64,000 nt of DNA from Methylobacterium tardum (GTDB taxonomy: Bacteria > Pseudomonadota > Alphaproteobacteria > Rhizobiales > Beijerinckiaceae). The stretch spans positions 6,444,001 through 6,508,000 of the forward strand of contig NZ_CP097484.1 in assembly GCF_023546765.1 (NCBI RefSeq), written 5' to 3'. The notes below the pieces were generated by a model. It did not search any database and was not told the origin of the DNA. It saw only the letters and a list, made by a program, of their open reading frames with translations. Made by a program: the position numbers and the translations under genes. Shown here in pieces: positions 43,373 to 52,220 of the stretch; positions within the stretch are counted from its first letter, which is position 1, and each line of letters opens with the position of its first letter.

Positions 43373-44092
43373 TCAGTAGCGCGTCGTGATTGTGTTCAGC
43401 CAGTCCGGCGAAGCCGCGACGGCCGCAGCCTCGACGCGCTTGTCCAGCCCCGTCAGGAGCAGCAGGCCGAGCAGGACCATGACGACGCCCATCGCTGCCT
43501 TCGCGGCCCGGCCGGCGGCCGCCAGCCCGCCGCGCCAGCGCATCAGCGCCTGACGGGAGACCAGACCGAGCAGCATCAGCGGCGCGGCCGCGCCGATCCC
43601 GAAGGCCAGCATCGCGAGGGCCACGCTCCAGAGGTGCTCGCCCCGCGACGCCATCAGCGAGGCCGCCCCGAGGGTCGGGCCCACGCAGGGGCTCCAGGCC
43701 GCCCCGAGCAGGACGCCGACGGCGAACTGGCCGGACAGACCGCCGGTCCCGATCCCGGCAAAGCGCTCCTCGGCCCAGGCTCCCACCGGCCCCGCCGCGG
43801 TCGCGACCTGGGCCTGGAGGCGGGGCAGCATGAGGACCACGCCCACGAGCACCAGCAGGATCGCGCCGACGCTCCGGAACACGTCCCCGTCGAGCCCGAT
43901 GGCGAAGCCGATCGTCGCCACGAACAGGCCAATGGCCGTGAAGGCGATGGCGAGCCCACTCGCAAGGGCGACCGGACCGAGCCGATGCTCCGACGCCGCG
44001 GTCCCGAGCACGATCGGCACAAGCGGCAGGACGCAGGGCGAGAGCACCGACAGCAGGCCGGCCAGGAAGGCGAATCCGACCGTCCCCAGCAT
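43373..44092 (-). CDS. CcdA/DsbD-like transmembrane thiol-disulfide transporter
   Basis: 239 residues with six hydrophobic helices. The paired cysteines that shuttle electrons across the membrane are in LSPCVLPLVP (helix 1) and WSPCVGPTLG (helix 4), and the LGPVALASGLAIAFTAIGLF-like pattern fits the CcdA core. It hands reductant to periplasmic apocytochrome c or other oxidised proteins. ATG 44092, preceded by a GGAGGGCGGGG. Its stop is followed by selD. Confidence 0.88.
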   Translation of the reverse strand: MLGTVGFAFLAGLLSVLSPCVLPLVPIVLGTAASEHRLGPVALASGLAIAFTAIGLFVATIGFAIGLDGDVFRSVGAILLVLVGVVLMLPRLQAQVATAAGPVGAWAEERFAGIGTGGLSGQFAVGVLLGAAWSPCVGPTLGAASLMASRGEHLWSVALAMLAFGIGAAAPLMLLGLVSRQALMRWRGGLAAAGRAAKAAMGVVMVLLGLLLLTGLDKRVEAAAVAASPDWLNTITTRY

Positions 44093-44240
44093 GTCCCCGC
44101 CCTCCCTCGATCGCCCCGGATGCCACGCTTCGCGCCTGTGACCGATGGCGTCAACGCGCCGACGGGTCACGGTCCCGATGGAACAACGCCGCTGCCGGAG
44201 CGCTTCGCGGCGAGGCGGCGGGCTCACGGTGGAGCGACGG

Positions 44241-44750
44241 GTGACGACCTTCTTCACGGGGGACACGCATTTCGGGGATCAGCGGGCCCTGCGCTTCGAC
44301 CACCGGCCCTATCCCGATCTGGCCGCCCACGATGCCGGCCTGATCGCGGCCTGGAACGCGGCCGTGACGCCCACCGACATCGTCTGGCATCTCGGCGACT
44401 TCGCCCTCGGTCCAAGCGGGGCACGGATCCGCGAGATCCTCGACGGGCTCAACGGCGAGAAGCATCTGATCATCGGCAACAACGACGGCCCCGAGACCCT
44501 GACGGCGCCCGGCTGGGCCTCGGTCCGCCACTATGCGGAATTTGCGGTCGAGGGCCGGATGGTGGTGCTCTGCCACTACGCATTTCGCACCTGGAATGGC
44601 ATGAGCCGGGGCGCACTCAATCTGCACGGGCACAGCCACGGCAAGCTCAAGCCGATGCCCAGGCAGTACGATGTCGGGGTCGATCCGATGGGTCCGGCCC
44701 CCGTGGCGTTGCCTGCAATCCTCACTTCTCGCCTGCGCCGGAAGAGCTGA
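44241..44750 (+). CDS. Calcineurin-like phosphoesterase (MPPE family)
   Basis: About 169 residues. Metal-binding motifs: FFTGDTHFG (Asp-x-His), WHLGDFALG (GDF), IIGNNDG (GNxD), VLCHYAF and NLHGHSHGK (GHSH). Start uncertain; GTG 44241 has a GGAG 7 bases upstream and gives VTTFFTGDTHFG, while GTG 44229 is an alternative and the frame reaches ATG 44145. Class is likely a bis(5'-nucleosyl)-tetraphosphatase-like or nucleotidase-type enzyme; substrate unknown. Divergent from the CcdA gene. Confidence 0.85.
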   Translation: MTTFFTGDTHFGDQRALRFDHRPYPDLAAHDAGLIAAWNAAVTPTDIVWHLGDFALGPSGARIREILDGLNGEKHLIIGNNDGPETLTAPGWASVRHYAEFAVEGRMVVLCHYAFRTWNGMSRGALNLHGHSHGKLKPMPRQYDVGVDPMGPAPVALPAILTSRLRRKS

Positions 44751-44866
44751 TCCGGACCGGAACCTTCATGTCAGCTTCACCGTTTGAGCGGACAGAGATG
44801 GGGAGGACGCGAGCCGCCCCGAGAAACCCGGCAGACCGAACCAAGGTCTGCCATCACATCCAGTGT

Positions 44867-45202
44867 GTGAGTGTTCCCGTGAGTGCCAGTTCGGCCACTC
44901 TGTCCCGATGCCTCGCCAGTGTCCTGGCCGGCCTCGTCATGACCTCCTCGGCGCTGGCTCTGCCGGCGTGCCTGGAGGCTCAGCGCAAGGTCGATGAGGC
45001 GAATGCCCTGCGCTTCCAGGCGCGCCAGGAAGCTCGGCTGGGCAACCACGATCGTGTCTGCGACACGCTCGATGAGGTTGGCGACCGTTACGACGATGCC
45101 CGCGACGCGTTCGAGCGATGCGGCGAGGGTGTCGTGGCGATCGATCTGCGCAGTGAGCTTCGGGGCTTGCGGATCGCCAAGAAAATCAACCGCTGCGACT
45201 GA
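44867..45202 (+). CDS. Secreted hypothetical protein with four cysteines
   Basis: 111 residues from GTG 44867. A signal peptide is present (ATLSRCLASVLAGLVMTSSA, then LALPACLEAQRK). The mature part is helical and charged, with Cys in PACLEAQ, RVCDTLDE, ERCGEGV and NRCD, probably two disulfides. The frame continues to ATG 44768 but that extension would bury the signal peptide. No recognised family. Confidence 0.55.
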   Translation: MSVPVSASSATLSRCLASVLAGLVMTSSALALPACLEAQRKVDEANALRFQARQEARLGNHDRVCDTLDEVGDRYDDARDAFERCGEGVVAIDLRSELRGLRIAKKINRCD

Positions 45203-45290
45203 TCGGGTGCGCGCCCGCACCTCGGCCGCGCCGCGCCAGCAGCATCATCCTGACATGCGCGACTCACGTCGCCCAGAAGGTTCTGTGCCG

Positions 45291-45434
45291 ATGACCCCCG
45301 CCACCACGCTCTCGAACGATGTCGACTCCGCGACCGCTGTCCGCACCGGTCCGTCCTTCGCCGCCGCGCTCTGCGGCTTCGTCAGCACCACGGTCGCGAC
45401 GACCATGCTGCTCGTCCTGATCGGCACCTTCTGA
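45291..45434 (+). CDS. Small single-pass membrane hypothetical protein
   Basis: 47 residues: MTPATTLSNDVDSATAVRTG, then a hydrophobic tail (AALCGFVSTTVATTMLLVLI). Start ATG 45291 has AGAAGG nearby upstream. A short membrane protein of unknown function; it could be spurious, though the ribosome site and hydrophobic pattern are in its favour. Confidence 0.4.
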   Translation: MTPATTLSNDVDSATAVRTGPSFAAALCGFVSTTVATTMLLVLIGTF

Positions 45435-45680
45435 TCAGGGCGAAACCGACCAGAATCTCTGGCGGTTGAAGAGCATATCCTGCGCGCCGATCTTCGGAGC
45501 CGCATCGGGGCGCCGGACGCAATCCGGCTCCGGCGGCTTCGGAAGCGCCGCCAGAGCCATCGGCGGCAGGGTCGGTTTCAGGCCGAGTCGCGCCTGAATC
45601 TCCGGTTGACGTGCCGCCGCGATGGTCAGAACGCAGGCGATCAGGCCGCCAGCAACAGTTCCGAGACAGAAATTCAGCAT
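45435..45680 (-). CDS. Small membrane-anchored hypothetical protein
   Basis: 81 residues from ATG 45680: one N-terminal membrane helix (FCLGTVAGGLIACVLTIAAA) and a Pro-rich tail (PTLPPMALAALPKPPEPDC) ending in SVSP. No recognised family. Adjacent to, and convergent with, the small membrane protein at 45.3 kb with no gap. Confidence 0.45.
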   Translation of the reverse strand: MLNFCLGTVAGGLIACVLTIAAARQPEIQARLGLKPTLPPMALAALPKPPEPDCVRRPDAAPKIGAQDMLFNRQRFWSVSP

Positions 45681-45848
45681 TGGTGAGGGGGTCCGGCGGC
45701 GGATTCCTTCGAGCCACAAACCGTGGTCGTTGTCCAACCCGGCAGTATCATGGCGGATCTGACGCTCACGCCGTCTTAACTCCTGTTCTGCGACAGCTAC
45801 GCGCAAGCCTGCCGCGCAGGTGAGTCCGATGCCGGTTGGGGACCGCCG

Positions 45849-46220
45849 ATGAACACTGCCGCCAATGCCTATGCCAGAACCGCGCGCAGCGCTCTGTCGC
45901 CCCGTGAGGCCGAGTCAGCTCTGCTGCTGAAGGCGGCGCAACGTCTCATCAGCGCGGAGCATGGGCTCGCCTCCGGGGAGGTCCGGTCGCTGAACGAAGC
46001 GCTCTCGTTCAATCAGCGGATCTGGACGCTGCTCAGCTCCGAGGCGACGGCCGACGAGAACCCGCTTCCGGCCGACGTGAAGCAGGGTGTCGCCCGTCTC
46101 GGTGTCTTCGTGCTGCGCAGCTGTGTCGACACGATGATCGAGCCGACCTCCGAGAAGATCGCGACGCTGGTCTCGATCAACAACCAGCTCGCCGCCGGTC
46201 TGCAGGGCAATCCGGGCTGA
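45849..46220 (+). CDS. flaF: Flagellar biosynthesis regulator FlaF
   Basis: 123 residues, family length about 115-125. The blocks ANAYARTARSALSPREAESA, LLKAAQRLISAEH, EALSFNQRIWTLLSSE and INNQLAAGLQ match FlaF, which together with FlbT controls flagellin synthesis in alphaproteobacteria. It is usually co-directional with flbT; here the two converge. No flagellin gene is in the window. Confidence 0.9.
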   Translation: MNTAANAYARTARSALSPREAESALLLKAAQRLISAEHGLASGEVRSLNEALSFNQRIWTLLSSEATADENPLPADVKQGVARLGVFVLRSCVDTMIEPTSEKIATLVSINNQLAAGLQGNPG

Positions 46221-46232
46221 GGCGCGGCGCGC

Positions 46233-46628
46233 TCAAGTCGCCGCCGGCGCCTCCAACGAGATCGCGCTCTCCCACTCGGCGAGCTTTCGGCCGAGCTTGA
46301 GCGCGCGGTAATACTCGCCGGCCTCGGCGAGTTCGGCGATGGCGGCAATCTGCTGGGCGGCCGCCGGAACCAGGCGGATGAGGTCGGTCGCTTGGCGGAA
46401 GAACAGGTCGATCCCCTGCGCGGGGTCATCGGCGAGGTAGATGACCGTCAGCGTCAGGTGGAGCTGCTTGCAGGCCGTATCGGCCTCGCTCTCCGTGATG
46501 ATTTCGCTTTCCCGCAGGAACTTGCATTGGGTCTCGATCAGGAACGCGGACCGCCGGTCCCCGTTGCGGATCAGGGCACCGTTGATGATGAGCCGCTCGA
46601 ACGGCTTGAGTTCCAGGCGCAGAGGCAC
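46233..46628 (-). CDS. flbT: Flagellar biosynthesis repressor FlbT
   Basis: 131 residues from GTG 46628, preceded by AAAGGAAAA. Family block: LRLELKPFERLIINGALIRN, followed by NGDRRSAFLIETQCKFLRES and YLADDPAQGIDLFFRQATDL. FlbT binds the 5' leader of flagellin mRNA and promotes its decay. The longer frame to 46670 adds non-conserved residues. Lies 12 bp from flaF, tail to tail. Confidence 0.92.
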   Translation of the reverse strand: MPLRLELKPFERLIINGALIRNGDRRSAFLIETQCKFLRESEIITESEADTACKQLHLTLTVIYLADDPAQGIDLFFRQATDLIRLVPAAAQQIAAIAELAEAGEYYRALKLGRKLAEWESAISLEAPAAT

Positions 46629-46786
46629 GGCGTTTTCCTTTCTAGAAGACGCAGCGATCTCATTCGGCAACTCTTAACGTTTCGCGAATCTTCGACCTCT
46701 GCCTGAGCGTTGCGGCGCGTCGGCACACGGGTAAAACTCCGACAATTCGCGGCGCGGAGGCGGTCGCGATCGAGGAGGGCTGTCCG

Positions 46787-47563
46787 ATGTCGTCAACGCC
46801 TGGGACTCGCGCGATCTATCCGAGCCTGCAGGGCAAGCGCGTGCTGGTGACCGGAGGCGCGTCCGGGATCGGCGCGGGTCTGGTGGAAGCCTTCGTGCTG
46901 CAGGGCGCGCGCGTTCTCTTCTGTGATATCGCCGACGCCGCGGCGCAGGCCGTGATCGCGAGGCTCTCTCCCGGGGCAGCGTACGCGCCGCTCTACCGAC
47001 GCTGTGACCTGACCGACGTCGAGGCTGTCCGGGCTCTCGTGACCGAGGCCGAGACGGCCTTGGGCGGCCTCGACGTGCTGGTCAACAACGCCGGCAACGA
47101 CGACCGCCACAAGCTCGAGGATGTCACGCCGGCCTACTGGGACGACCGCATGGCGGTGAATCTGCGCCATCTGTTCTTCGCCGCCCAGGCGGCGGTCCCG
47201 GCGATGCGTCGGGCCGGCGGGGGCGTGATCCTGAACTTCGGCTCGATCAGCTGGCATCTCGGATTGCCGGACATGCCGCTCTACCAGACCGCAAAGGCCG
47301 CGATCGAGGGCATGACCCGCGCGCTCGCCCGCGATCTCGGCCGCGACGGCATCCGGGTGGTGGCGATCGTGCCCGGGAACGTCCAGACCCCGCGGCAGGA
47401 GAAATGGTACACAGCGGAAGGGGAAGCCGGGATCGTCGCGGCTCAATGCCTCGACGGCCGGATCCAGCCGGCCGATGTCGCGGCCCTGGTCCTGTTCCTG
47501 GCCTCGGACGATGCCCGGATGTGTACGGGCCACGGCTACTTCGTGGATGTCGGCTGGCGGTGA
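46787..47563 (+). CDS. SDR-family D-xylose (aldose) 1-dehydrogenase-like oxidoreductase
   Basis: 258 residues. Rossmann motif TGGASGIGAG at 22-31, NNAG at 100-103, catalytic Ser153 (FGSISWH), Tyr166 and Lys170 (YQTAK). The whole sequence resembles the Caulobacter xylose dehydrogenase XylB, including NNAGNDDRHKLEDVT, GSISWHLGLPD and RQEKWYTAEGEA, so oxidation of D-xylose or a similar aldose to the lactone is likely, with NAD. No other xyl genes flank it. ATG 46787 has GAGGAGGG upstream. Confidence 0.85.
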   Translation: MSSTPGTRAIYPSLQGKRVLVTGGASGIGAGLVEAFVLQGARVLFCDIADAAAQAVIARLSPGAAYAPLYRRCDLTDVEAVRALVTEAETALGGLDVLVNNAGNDDRHKLEDVTPAYWDDRMAVNLRHLFFAAQAAVPAMRRAGGGVILNFGSISWHLGLPDMPLYQTAKAAIEGMTRALARDLGRDGIRVVAIVPGNVQTPRQEKWYTAEGEAGIVAAQCLDGRIQPADVAALVLFLASDDARMCTGHGYFVDVGWR

Positions 47564-47659
47564 GGGCGAGTCGCCGTCACCCTTGATGATCATCCGCGTG
47601 TGCGAACGAGGCGTTCGCGGCCGGACCTGTGGAGAGGCCCGGCCGCGCAGGGCCGTGCC

Positions 47660-47890
47660 TCAGTCGCACGACTCCTTCTTCACGGTCTTGGAATCGCCCA
47701 TGTCGTTCTCCTTGCGGACCGTCTTGGTGACGCAGCCGTCGCCGTGCTCGTGGACGGTCACGGACTTCGACTCGGAGGCCGGGCGATCGGCGACGACCGC
47801 CGGACGGTCACGCTCGATGACGGTGGTCTGCGCCTGCGCGGCGGCGCAGAGGCTCAGCAGGGCAGCGGTGGCGAGCAGGGTCTTGCGCAT
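47660..47890 (-). CDS. Small secreted hypothetical protein
   Basis: 76 residues with a signal peptide (MRKTLLATAALLSLCAAAQA). The mature part is charged and ends with KESCD; two Cys (DGCVTK and the last ESC) might bond. ATG 47890 is chosen because the extension upstream has no signal-like features. No known family. Confidence 0.6.
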   Translation of the reverse strand: MRKTLLATAALLSLCAAAQAQTTVIERDRPAVVADRPASESKSVTVHEHGDGCVTKTVRKENDMGDSKTVKKESCD

Positions 47891-48100
47891 TCTCGGGCTC
47901 CGGTAACCGATATCGGTCCCCGGTAACGGCCGGCCCAGCTTGAGCGTTCCGCAGCCAACGAAGTCTTGAGGCGGGCCGAACCCGTAAAGGAACTTGGCTC
48001 GGACCGCGCGCCGTTCGGCATGAAGCACAGCCGGAGCGACGGCGTTAGAGACGCCGGAATAGCGCGCTTCAAGCCGGGTCGACTACGTGCACGGCGCCCC

Positions 48101-48352
48101 TCAGCCCCCGGTCATCGGCGGGAAGAAGGCGATCTCCCGAGCGCCGACGATCGAGGCGTCGGGCTTGGCATGGGCGCGATCGATGGCGGCGCGCACCACG
48201 CCGGGATCCTCGAAGGCGTAGGCGTATTCCTCGCCCCGCCCGCGCAGCCACGCGACGAGATCCGTCACGGTGGCGACCTCCGGTGGCGGAGCCACCTCCT
48301 CCTCGGGGCGGCCGATCCGCTCCCGAACCCAGGCGAAATAGACGAGCTTCAT
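48101..48352 (-). CDS. moaD: Molybdopterin synthase small subunit (MoaD)
   Basis: 83 residues with a ubiquitin-like fold, ending FFPPMTGG. The C-terminal Gly-Gly is thiocarboxylated and delivers sulfur to precursor Z with MoaE. MoaE is not in this window. ATG 48352 immediately follows the pgsA gene on the same strand by 52 bp, so they may share a transcript. Confidence 0.93.
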   Translation of the reverse strand: MKLVYFAWVRERIGRPEEEVAPPPEVATVTDLVAWLRGRGEEYAYAFEDPGVVRAAIDRAHAKPDASIVGAREIAFFPPMTGG

Positions 48353-48404
48353 GGCAACACCGCCGAACAGAGGCCTGGGACCGGGCCGCCCGCGCGCCGC
48401 GTCA

Positions 48405-49064
48405 TCAGCGCGGGTCGTCGATGACGTGCTTGATCCCCGCCCGCATGTAGTCCCAGCCGGTCCACAGCGTCAGGGCGGCGGCAAGCCACAGCAGCGTCAG
48501 GCCGATCGATTCCGTGCCCGGCAACACCGTTTCGCCCGCGGGTCCGGCCACCAGGAAGCCCAGCGACAGCAGCTGCACCGTGGTCTTCCATTTGGCGATC
48601 CGGCTCACCGGCACGCCGACCTTCAGCTCGGCCAGATACTCCCGCAGGCCGGAGACCAGGACCTCGCGGCACAGGATCACGATCGCGGCCCAGATATTCG
48701 AGCCGATGATGGTGTGGTCTGCCGTCAACATCAGCAGGCAGGCGGAGACGAGCAGCTTGTCGGCGATCGGATCGAGCATCCGGCCGAGTGCGGAACTCTG
48801 ATCGTAGGTCCGCGCGACGTAACCGTCGAGGTAGTCGGTGATCGCGGCCGCGACGAACACGCCGAGCGCCGTCCACCGCGCCGTGTGGGACTCGGGCCAG
48901 AACAGCAGCGCGACCATCACCGGCACGGCAACGAGGCGCCCGTAGGTCAGGCAATTCGCGAGCGTCCAAGCCGGCGACCGTCGTCGGGGAAGGACGGCGT
49001 TCATCGCCGGGGTGAAATCAGAGCCCGGCGCGGGCGTCAACGCCTTGGGGGCCGGTTCGGTCAT
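48405..49064 (-). CDS. pgsA: CDP-diacylglycerol-glycerol-3-phosphate 3-phosphatidyltransferase
   Basis: About 219 residues from ATG 49064 (ATG 49004 also possible). CDP-alcohol phosphotransferase motif DYLDGYVARTYDQSSALGRM followed by LDPIADK (D-x2-DG-x2-AR-x8-G-x3-D-x3-D). Four to five membrane helices. It makes phosphatidylglycerol phosphate. The gene starts 13 bp after the uvrC stop on the same strand, so the order uvrC, pgsA, moaD may be one operon. Confidence 0.92.
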   Translation of the reverse strand: MTEPAPKALTPAPGSDFTPAMNAVLPRRRSPAWTLANCLTYGRLVAVPVMVALLFWPESHTARWTALGVFVAAAITDYLDGYVARTYDQSSALGRMLDPIADKLLVSACLLMLTADHTIIGSNIWAAIVILCREVLVSGLREYLAELKVGVPVSRIAKWKTTVQLLSLGFLVAGPAGETVLPGTESIGLTLLWLAAALTLWTGWDYMRAGIKHVIDDPR

Positions 49065-49077
49065 GACGGCGGGGTTC

Positions 49078-51136
49078 TCAGGCGCCGGCATGGAAGAAGT
49101 CGTAGACCGCCCGTGCGGTTGCGGCGTTGACGCCCGGTGTCTTGGCCAAGTCCTCGAAGGCGGCGCGCTCGATCGCCTTCACGGTCCCGAAATGGTGGAG
49201 CAGCGCGCGCTTGCGGCTGGGGCCGATGCCGGCGATCTCGTCCAGGGGATTCTTCACCATCTCTCGCTTGCGCTTGGCCCGGTGGCTGCCGATGGCGAAG
49301 CGGTGAGCCTCGTCGCGGAGTCGCTGCACGAAGTAGAGCGTCGGATCGCGCGGCGGAAGCTTGAAAGGCGGCCGGCCGGGTACGAAAAACGTCTCGCGCC
49401 CGGCATCGCGGTCGCGTCCCTTGGCGACGCCGACAAGCGGCACACCCGTGACATCGACCTCGTCGAGCGCCGCCCGGGCCGCGTCGAGCTGGCCCTTGCC
49501 GCCGTCGATGAGCACGAGGTCGGGCCAGGCCGGGAAGGCCTCGCTCTCCTCGGCCGGGACCGGCACCGGCTCCTGCACGCCGCCTTCGGCCGCGGCGACG
49601 GCGGCTTCCCGCTCGGTGCGCGGCGCCTCCTTCACGAGCCGCTTGAACCGCCGCTGCAGCACTTCGCGCATCATGCCGTAATCGTCGCCGGGCGTGAGAT
49701 CCTCGGACTTGATGTTGAACGTGCGGTAATGCGTCTTCATGAAGCCCGTGGGGCCCGCGACGATCATCCCGCCGACGGCGTTCGTGCCCATGATGTGCGA
49801 GTTGTCGTAGACCTCGATCCGCCGCGGCGCGCGGTCGAGCCCGAAGGCCTGTCCCAGGGCCGCGAGCAGCTTGCCCTGCGAGGCCGTGTCGGCGAGCCGC
49901 CGGGCGAGGGCTTCCTTGGCGTTGCGTTGGGCGTAGTCGGCGAGGTTCTTGCGCTCGCCGCGGCTCGGGCGGTGCAGCTCGACGCGGTACTCCACCCGGC
50001 TCGACAGGGCGGCGGCGACCAGCTCCGCGTCCTCGATGGCGTGGCTCGTGAGCACCGTCCGGGGCGCAGGCTTGTCGTCGTAAAACTGGCCGATGAACGA
50101 GCCCAGCACCTCGTCGGGCGTCATCGTCCGATCCGCCTTCGGGAAGTAGGCGCGGTTGCCCCAGTTCTGGAAGTTGCGGAAGAAGAACACCTCGATGCAG
50201 AACTGACCGGCCTGCTCGTCGAGGGCGAACACGTCGGCCTCCTCGACGCCCTGCGTGTTGACGCCCTGCACGCCCTGGATCGCCGAGAGCGCGGCGATCC
50301 GATCGCGGAAGCGGGCGGCGCGCTCGAATTCCATGGCCTCGGACGCTTCCTGCATCTCGCCGCGCATCCGATCCTTCACGGCGTTGGACTTGCCCGCCAG
50401 GAACGCGCGCGCCGAATCCGCCATCGCCGCATAGTCCTCGAGCGCGATCTCGCCCGTGCACGGGCCGGAGCAGCGCTTGATCTGGTAGAGCAGGCAGGGC
50501 CGGGTGCGGTTCTCGTAGTAGCTGTCGGTGCAGGTGCGCAGCAGGAAGGCGCGCTGCAGGGCGTTGACCGTCCTGTTGACCGCCCACACGCTGGCGAAGG
50601 GCCCGTAATAGCTGCCCTTCCGGCGCCTCGCGCCGCGGTGCTTGACGATCTGCGGAGCCGGGCCGTCGTCGGTGACCAGGATGTAGGGGAACGACTTGTC
50701 GTCCCGCATCAGCACGTTGAAGCGGGGCTTCAGCTGCTTGATCAGGTTGGCTTCGAGGAGCAGCGCCTCGGTCTCGGTGGCGGTGGTGACGAACTCCATC
50801 GCCGCCGTCTGCGAGATCATCCGGGCGATGCGGTTCGAATGCGCCTGCCGCGGGCATAGGAGCCGACGCGGGCCTTCAGGTTCTTGGCCTTGCCGACGTA
50901 GAGGACGTCGCCGCGGTGGTCGAACATCCGGTAGACGCCGGGGGAGGACGGCAGCGTCGACCAGAAGCGCCGGATCACCTCGGTGCCGGCCTGGACCGCG
51001 CCCGGCTCGAAATCGAAGTCGATCTCCGGCGAGGCGTCGGCGGCCGGCCTGCCTCGTCGGCGCTCTCGTCCCGCTCGGCATCGCGGCCGTCGTCGAACGT
51101 GTCGGGGGGCAGGTCGGTAAGGGCTCTGCGGCTCAT
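49078..51136 (-). CDS. uvrC: UvrC excinuclease subunit, N-terminus split by two frameshifts
   Basis: The main frame from residue about 90 on is intact Uvr[21 protein letters not shown], the UVR region, [13 protein letters not shown] GIY-YIG end, the RNase-H-like domain with [18 protein letters not shown] and [19 protein letters not shown], and the C-terminal HhH repeats. The first GIY-YIG domain is spread over two other frames: ATG 51136 ([17 protein letters not shown]), then [20 protein letters not shown] in a second frame, and back. One base is missing near 51040 and one near 50846. It should cut on both sides of DNA lesions with UvrAB. Confidence 0.9.
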
Positions 51137-51215
51137 ACCGCAGATCTAAGCGTTCCTGCCGCCGAGGGGGACAGGGCGGCGTACAAAAATCGTGCGCCGC
51201 CGGCCCGCAGACGGA

Positions 51216-51931
51216 TCAGTCGAAGAGTGAGTCGATGTCGCTCTGATCAACGTGACCCGGATCGTGATCGAGCTTCGGCCCGTTGAGCAGCGAGCTCTCG
51301 TCGTCCAGCGCCGTCGGCACCGGCATGACGGTGATGAGCTCCTTGAAGCTGTCGAGTTCCGACCAGGTTGCGATCAGCCGGTCGAGGTGCTCCTCGATGA
51401 ACTTCATCACGCCGACGATCTTGGTGATCCGCTGGCCGGTCAGATCCTGGAAGTTGCAGGCCTCGTAAGCGGTGATGACCCGCTCGAGGATCACGTCGAC
51501 GTGCGGCTTCATGCCAGGCGGCAGGGTCGCGGCATTGAGCATGCCGGCGTGGCTCTCGATCTCCTCGACCGCCCCGAGGAGCTGCGTCGTGGCGCGCTCG
51601 GTCGAGTCGACCACGGCATCGAGCTCGTCGGCTGCCCGGCGCATGCCCTTGCCGGTGTTCTCGGTCCGGTGCAGCGTTGCCAGCTCACCCTTTGTCCGCG
51701 TGATCGCATCCTTCATGATGTCGAGTTCGGTGCGCATCGCGAGCGCTTCGTGCAGCTCGCGGCGGCAGGACTCGATCGTCTCGCTCGCGCTCATCTGAGT
51801 AACGCGGCGCAGGTCCTGGATGGCGTTGAAGATGTCTTCGAGGCGCTCCCCAGAGGCGGGCGTGCTCGACGCTGGCGGGGAGCCCCGGGAAGCCCAAGGG
51901 CGTCTTCGATGCGATAGCGCTTCTGGGTCAT
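51216..51931 (-). CDS. cheZ: CheZ-family CheY-P phosphatase, one frameshift near the N-terminus
   Basis: From ATG 51794 the frame gives 192 residues, with the CheZ signature FQDLTGQRITKIVGVM (catalytic Gln) at 115-130 and a C-terminal DQSDIDSLFD that looks like the CheY-binding tail. The usual N-terminal helix is missing. ATG 51931 reads MTQKRYRIEDALGLPG, and adding one G in the G4 run (51883-51886) continues as GSPPASSTPASGERLEDIF into NAIQDLRRVTQMSASET, giving the complete protein. It dephosphorylates CheY-P to terminate chemotactic signalling. No other che genes flank it. Confidence 0.85.
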
Positions 51932-52220
51932 CGTCCGGGCGTAGGCGTTCGGGTTCGGTCGCGATAAGTGTCTAACACATCAGTTAGCGGACTGTGACTG
52001 CCACGCGTCGATCGCGCATTTGCCGCGTTCTCGGCCGCGCCCGACGTTTTCCGGGCCGCGGCAGCGATGCTTTACCGCTGATTCACGGTGTCGTCGCCGG
52101 ATCGCGGGACAGCGCCGAGCCGGCATTCGATTCACCACGCTCATTCACCTGATTCGCGGATTTCGGGCGGGACTATTCGCGCCACGGGGATGTGCAGCCC
52201 CGGTGCGGGAGCGTGCGACG

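Noticed and set aside
42287..44765. Very long plus-strand open frame over selD and ccdA
   Set aside because: It is the antisense shadow of two genes with clear motifs; the translation is low-complexity RGDE-rich with no domain. Only its tail (from about 44867) is a real secreted protein.
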